From NCBI RefSeq assembly GCF_001279775.1, contig NZ_LGDG01000284.1, positions 95,536 through 159,535 of the forward strand: a stretch of 64,000 nt of DNA. The letters run 5' to 3'. How positions within the stretch are numbered: position 1 is the stretch's first letter; every line of letters starts with the position of its first letter. This DNA comes from Streptomyces sp. MMG1533 (lineage in GTDB: Bacteria; Actinomycetota; Actinomycetes; Streptomycetales; Streptomycetaceae). The notes below the pieces were generated by a model. That model searched no databases. It was not told the DNA's origin and was given only the letters and a program-made list of their open reading frames with translations. The position numbers were made by a program, and so were the translations under genes. This document shows positions 60,872-64,000 of the stretch, in pieces.

Positions 60872-60890
60872 ACGCTGCCCCGGGCTTGGA

Positions 60891-60946
60891 GGAGTGAGCT
60901 CACAGCCGTGGCTCACAGCCGTAGCTCACAGCCGGTAGCTCACTCC
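60891..60946. terminator. Dyad with a repetitive loop at convergent gene ends
   Basis: GGAGTGAGCT / AGCTCACTCC (60891-60900, 60937-60946) enclose three imperfect GCTCACAGCCGT repeats. The right arm overlaps the stop of the amidohydrolase gene. Probably a shared terminator for ctaA and the opposing gene. Confidence 0.55.
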
Positions 60947-62046
60947 AACCCGTACACCCGCCGCGCATTCCCCGCCGCGATCATCCCCGCCACCCGCTGC
61001 GCGTCCGCCAGCGACCACGCCCCCTCGGCGACCCAGGTGCCCAGCACCCGGCTCAGCGCCTCCCGGAACAGCCGCGCCCCCACCACGTGCAGCTCGGGCA
61101 GGCCCTGGGCCCCGCTGGAGAAGAGGATCTTGCCGAAGGGGGCCAGCTCCAGGATCTCCGCGAGGACGGTGGCGGCGCGGGCCCCGGTCCGTACGAGAGC
61201 GGCGCCCGAGTCGGCGTACACGTGCGGGAAGACCCCGGCGAGGTGGGCGGCGTGCCGGTGGTAGGGGTAGCCGTGCAGCAGCACGAGCTCCGTGCCGAGG
61301 CCCGCTGTGGCCCGGACGAAGTCCGTGAGCAGCACGGGATCCGTACGGTCGATGCGCAGCCCCGGTTCGCCGAGCCCGGCGTGCAGTTGGAGCGGCAGTC
61401 CGGAGGCGACCGCGATCCACAGCAGATGCCGTAGCAGCACCGGATCGCTCAGCTCCCCGCCCACCCGGCGTTCGGCGAGCCAGCGGCCGGCGGCGCCGCG
61501 CACCTCGCCCGGTCCCGGCGGCTCGGGCGCCAGCGCGAGTCCGTGCCGTACGCCCGCCACGGAGGTGAAGGCCACGGCGCCCGAGGCGGCGCCGTGCACC
61601 GACTCGGCGAGGTTGGCGAGGAAGGACTCGACGGTGCCGGAGGTGTCGGCGACCTGTTCGGCGAGGAGTTCGAGGCGCACGATCTCCCGGGCCCGGGCGT
61701 CCGCCGCGGAGGCCATCTCGACGGGGCCGGTCAGGTCTCCGGGCAACCCGGTGTCGACGAGATACGTCGTGATTCCGCTGCCCCGCAGCAGTCTGCGGCC
61801 CGATTCCAGTACGCCTAGTTCACGGCGCCGGGCGAGATAACGGGCGGGCGGGCAGTGCGGCTCCAGACCGAGCAGCGGGGGGCACCAACGGCGTACGGCG
61901 AACCCCGTCTGCGTGTCGAAGAGCGTCGTGCCCGGCGCCGGCGGTCCCTCGGTCCGGGCCAGCTGGGCCTCGAAGGTACCGAGGCCCAGCTCCGTTCTCA
62001 GGACGCCGTGACAGTACTGGTCCACGAGGGACGGCGTTTCGATCAT
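60940..62046 (-). CDS. Amidohydrolase-family protein
   Basis: 368 residues with the metal-dependent hydrolase pattern: SLVDQYCHGVLRTE at the start (DxxCHG instead of HxH), PLQLHAGLGEPGLR, VLLHGYPYHRHAAHLAGVFP, HVYADSGAAL and FGKILFSSGAQGLPE, then a C-terminal VAGMIAAGNARRVYGLE. This is the amidohydrolase_2 (decarboxylase-like) branch, also seen in glutamine-synthetase-linked proteins. The usual first HxH is replaced, so its metal site may differ. Substrate unknown. Confidence 0.8.
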   Translation of the reverse strand: MIETPSLVDQYCHGVLRTELGLGTFEAQLARTEGPPAPGTTLFDTQTGFAVRRWCPPLLGLEPHCPPARYLARRRELGVLESGRRLLRGSGITTYLVDTGLPGDLTGPVEMASAADARAREIVRLELLAEQVADTSGTVESFLANLAESVHGAASGAVAFTSVAGVRHGLALAPEPPGPGEVRGAAGRWLAERRVGGELSDPVLLRHLLWIAVASGLPLQLHAGLGEPGLRIDRTDPVLLTDFVRATAGLGTELVLLHGYPYHRHAAHLAGVFPHVYADSGAALVRTGARAATVLAEILELAPFGKILFSSGAQGLPELHVVGARLFREALSRVLGTWVAEGAWSLADAQRVAGMIAAGNARRVYGLE

Positions 62047-62148
62047 CCCGGACTCCCCGCGCTCGGACTCTGTCCTTCTCAGGTCCTAACGGGTGAACCG
62101 GGCACGAGGTGTTGCAGTCACACACCCCGTGCGAACGGCCGCCGCGTC

Positions 62149-62481
62149 TCAGTCGTTGCTCGGGCCGCCGACCTGGATTCCCGCCATGCGGCTCCACTCG
62201 TACGGGCCCGTCCTGACCTTCGCCGCGAACTCGCCGTCGAAGTCCTCGTGAACGGTGATGCCGGACTTCTCGACCGCCTTCTCGGCGAGGGCGTACGAGG
62301 GGGCGACGAGGTCGCCCCAGGCGCCGTCCTCGCCCACGAGGACGATGCGGGCGCCGCGCTCGCCGATGTACGCGACCTGCCCCTCGGCCCCGCCGTGCTC
62401 CTTGGAGAAGCCGCTGATCTGCTTGGCGAGCCGGGTCACTTTGCGCTCGTCCTTGGGGTCCACCTGCTGCGTGTCTGCCAT
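62149..62481 (-). CDS. Conserved hypothetical protein, small and soluble
   Basis: 110 residues from ATG 62481: TQQVDPKDERKVTRLAKQIS, GAEGQVAYIGERGARIVLVG, and KVRTGPYEWSRMAGIQVGG. No signal or membrane segment. I remember it as a conserved streptomycete protein between ctaA and ctaB, without function. A strong hairpin at 62515-62558 separates it from ctaB. Confidence 0.75.
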   Translation of the reverse strand: MADTQQVDPKDERKVTRLAKQISGFSKEHGGAEGQVAYIGERGARIVLVGEDGAWGDLVAPSYALAEKAVEKSGITVHEDFDGEFAAKVRTGPYEWSRMAGIQVGGPSND

Positions 62482-62514
62482 GGCCAGGATGCTACCGACG
62501 GGTAGATCAAACGG

Positions 62515-62558
62515 CGACGGGTGGGGTGCGTGGCCTTGACCACGCACCCCACCCGTCG
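62515..62558 (-). terminator. 19-bp perfect hairpin after ctaB
   Basis: CGACGGGTGGGGTGCGTGG and CCACGCACCCCACCCGTCG (62515-62533, 62540-62558), loop CCTTGA, 5 bp beyond the ctaB stop. Confidence 0.8.
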
Positions 62559-62563
62559 GTCGG

Positions 62564-63532
62564 TCAGCGCAGGAAGGGGTCCACCGCGACCGCCACGAAC
62601 AGGATCGACACATAGGTGATCGACCAGTGGAACAGCCGCATCTCCTTGAGCTTGGCGCCGGTCACCTCGGCCTTGGCCCGGTTCTGCAGGCCGTGCGCCT
62701 CCCACAGCCAGAAGCCGCCGGCCAGCAGCGCGACCGCCGTGTAGAACCAGCCCGTGTAGCCGAGCGGGGTGAGCAGCAGCGACACCGCGACCATCACCCA
62801 GCTGTAGAACACGATCTGCCTGGCGACCACCTTGTTGGAGGCGACGACCGGCAGCATCGGCACGCCGACGCGCGCGTAGTCCTCCCTGACCTTCATGGAC
62901 AGCGGCCAGTAGTGCGGCGGCGTCCAGAAGAACATGACGAGGAAGAGGACGATCGGCGCCCACGACATGGAGTTCGTGACGGACGACCAGCCGATGAGCA
63001 CGGGGAGGCAGCCGGCGATGCCGCCCCACACGATGTTCTGCGACGTACGGCGCTTGAGGATCATCGTGTAGACGACGACGTAGAAGAGGAGCGCTCCGAG
63101 CGACAGCCAGGCCGAGAGCCAGTTGACGGCGAGGCCGAACAGCAGCGTGGAGACGACGGCGAGGGCGATACCGAAGGCGAGGCACTCGCGCGGGCTGACC
63201 ATCCCGGTGACCAGCGGACGCTGCGAGGTGCGGTCCATCAACGCGTCGATGTCGCGGTCGATGTACATGTTGAGCGCGTTGGCGCCACCCGCGGAGAGGT
63301 AGCCGCCGATGCAGGTCAGCAGGACGAGCTTCAGGTCGGGGACACCCTGCTGCGCAAGGAACATCACCGGAACCGTGGTGATCAGCAGCAGCTCGATGAT
63401 CCGTGGCTTGGTCAGCGCCACGAACGCCTTGACACGGGCCCCGAACGGCCGGTGGCTCGGGCTCTGGCTCGTCCCGATAATCCCCGCTGGACGGGATTCA
63501 ACGGCCGTCACGCACACCCCTGACAGAGACAT
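62564..63532 (-). CDS. ctaB: Protohaem IX farnesyltransferase (haem O synthase)
   Basis: 322 residues, about nine helices, UbiA superfamily: first Asp-rich motif [18 protein letters not shown], with [10 protein letters not shown], and second motif region [20 protein letters not shown] with PMLPVV. It adds farnesyl to haem B, giving haem O, the substrate of CtaA. ATG 63532 chosen because GGGGAGG lies 9 nt upstream; GTG 63517 and 63511 are alternatives. Divergent from transketolase. Confidence 0.93.
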   Translation of the reverse strand: MSLSGVCVTAVESRPAGIIGTSQSPSHRPFGARVKAFVALTKPRIIELLLITTVPVMFLAQQGVPDLKLVLLTCIGGYLSAGGANALNMYIDRDIDALMDRTSQRPLVTGMVSPRECLAFGIALAVVSTLLFGLAVNWLSAWLSLGALLFYVVVYTMILKRRTSQNIVWGGIAGCLPVLIGWSSVTNSMSWAPIVLFLVMFFWTPPHYWPLSMKVREDYARVGVPMLPVVASNKVVARQIVFYSWVMVAVSLLLTPLGYTGWFYTAVALLAGGFWLWEAHGLQNRAKAEVTGAKLKEMRLFHWSITYVSILFVAVAVDPFLR

Positions 63533-63873
63533 CCCAGCAAGCCTCCCCGTGTGAAGTCCGGGTAAAGGCTCGCGCGTACCACGCCACTGTAGACGTTGCC
63601 CAGACCCGGACATTCGCGGGGGTCGGGTCGTGTTGGGCAGTGCCGTCGAAGGAGCCGGTCAGCACTCGATTGAGCACTCGGACGAGCGGCTCCGTATTCA
63701 CTTGCCGAACGCAGAACGGCCCGGTCGGGAGGCGGATCCCGACGAGTCCCGGCAGTCTGGAATGACTCGAAAAAAGGCACGTTCTTACGGGGGTAGGCTC
63801 GACAGCGGCCGGGGCGCCCAGTGCACCGGCAAATTCGACATGTGTGACATGTGGAGAGGAGCCCTGACCCAGG
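63533..63873. promoter_or_regulatory. Divergent promoter region of ctaB and transketolase
   Basis: 341 bp without a supported gene. TAGGCT at 63794-63799 is a good streptomycete -10 for transketolase, about 80 bp before the start. ACATGT-GTG-ACATGT (63838-63852) is a symmetric element just upstream of the ribosome site GGAGAGGAG. AT-richer parts lie near 63765-63785. Confidence 0.45.
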
Positions 63874-64000
63874 GTGAGCACCAAGCCGACCACCACAGAC
63901 CTCGAGTGGACCGAGTTGGACCAGCGGGCCGTCGACACCGCCCGCGTCCTGGCCGCCGATGCCGTACAGAGGGTCGGCAACGGCCATCCCGGTACGGCGA
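63874..64000 (+). CDS. tkt: Transketolase, N-terminal part only (cut by window edge)
   Basis: 42 codons visible from GTG 63874: DLEWTELDQRAVDTARVLAA then DAVQRVGNGHPGTA. The GNGHPGTA segment is the start of the thiamine-diphosphate-binding region of transketolases. The enzyme moves two-carbon units in the pentose phosphate pathway. In streptomycetes tkt next to ctaB normally heads a tkt-tal-zwf type cluster, expected beyond the window. Confidence 0.88.
   Translation, partial: MSTKPTTTDLEWTELDQRAVDTARVLAADAVQRVGNGHPGTA

Overview
The window is high-GC actinobacterial chromosome and looks like Streptomyces. Coding regions have strongly GC-biased third positions, GTG starts are frequent, four-base ATGA/GTGA overlaps join operon genes, and a mycothiol-era actinobacterial gene set is present (SufR-SufBDCSU with a Rieske ferredoxin, CtaA/CtaB, an actinobacterial-type DapD, tandem sigma/anti-sigma pairs). 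It reads as a transition from accessory catabolic DNA on the left to conserved core on the right.

Region 1 (1-20 kb) is sugar-acid and polysaccharide catabolism. A long minus-strand operon (8878 to 1) runs: FCD-type GntR regulator, DHDPS-family aldolase/dehydratase, IlvD/Edd sugar-acid dehydratase, two sugar ABC permeases, secreted pectate lyase, Gfo/Idh/MocA oxidoreductase, PmoA-like protein and a cut-off GH43 enzyme. Nearly all junctions overlap by 4 bp, and no solute-binding protein is present. After an MBL hydrolase, a DinB-like protein and a decayed MFS remnant comes a divergent uronate module: kdgD (with a repeat-encoded mini-ORF and an unknown protein behind it) facing a uronate dehydrogenase. 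Next is a DeoR-controlled polyol-type ABC operon whose terminal zinc dehydrogenase carries a one-base frameshift.

Region 2 (20-41 kb) is mixed: a collapsed Rhs/DNRLRE-type remnant fused to a membrane tail, a secreted PGRP amidase, a two-domain TerD protein, a TetR/MFS efflux pair, ACC deaminase with its GntR regulator, and a bacterial Ro60 (TROVE) gene. Immediately upstream of the Ro60 gene I find two unannotated Y RNAs in tandem; one contains a circularly permuted tRNA-like module. Then come PhoX with a PHO box, a secreted endonuclease/exonuclease/phosphatase protein, an ArsR/SRPBCC pair, BrkB, and a holin/DUF3618 pair.

Region 3 (41-64 kb) is mostly core: dapA, a SigE-family sigma factor with a propeller membrane partner, dapD, an ECF sigma factor with a CU044_5270-type partner, and TetR/SMR efflux. 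A sulfotransferase gene is broken by a 34-bp palindromic insertion. The complete suf operon for Fe-S assembly sits under SufR. An ABC-2 exporter has its ATPase and permease genes separated by three 92-bp tandem repeats; each repeat is a complete 31-codon ORF coupled by ATGA to its neighbours. ctaA, ctaB and the start of transketolase close the window.

The strongest hunt results are the tandem Y RNA locus (30277-30514), the relay of coupled mini-ORFs (58765-59044), a second repeat-born coupled mini-ORF (12122-12226) and the palindromic element in the sulfotransferase (48958-48991). Everything was read by eye; no database searches were possible.
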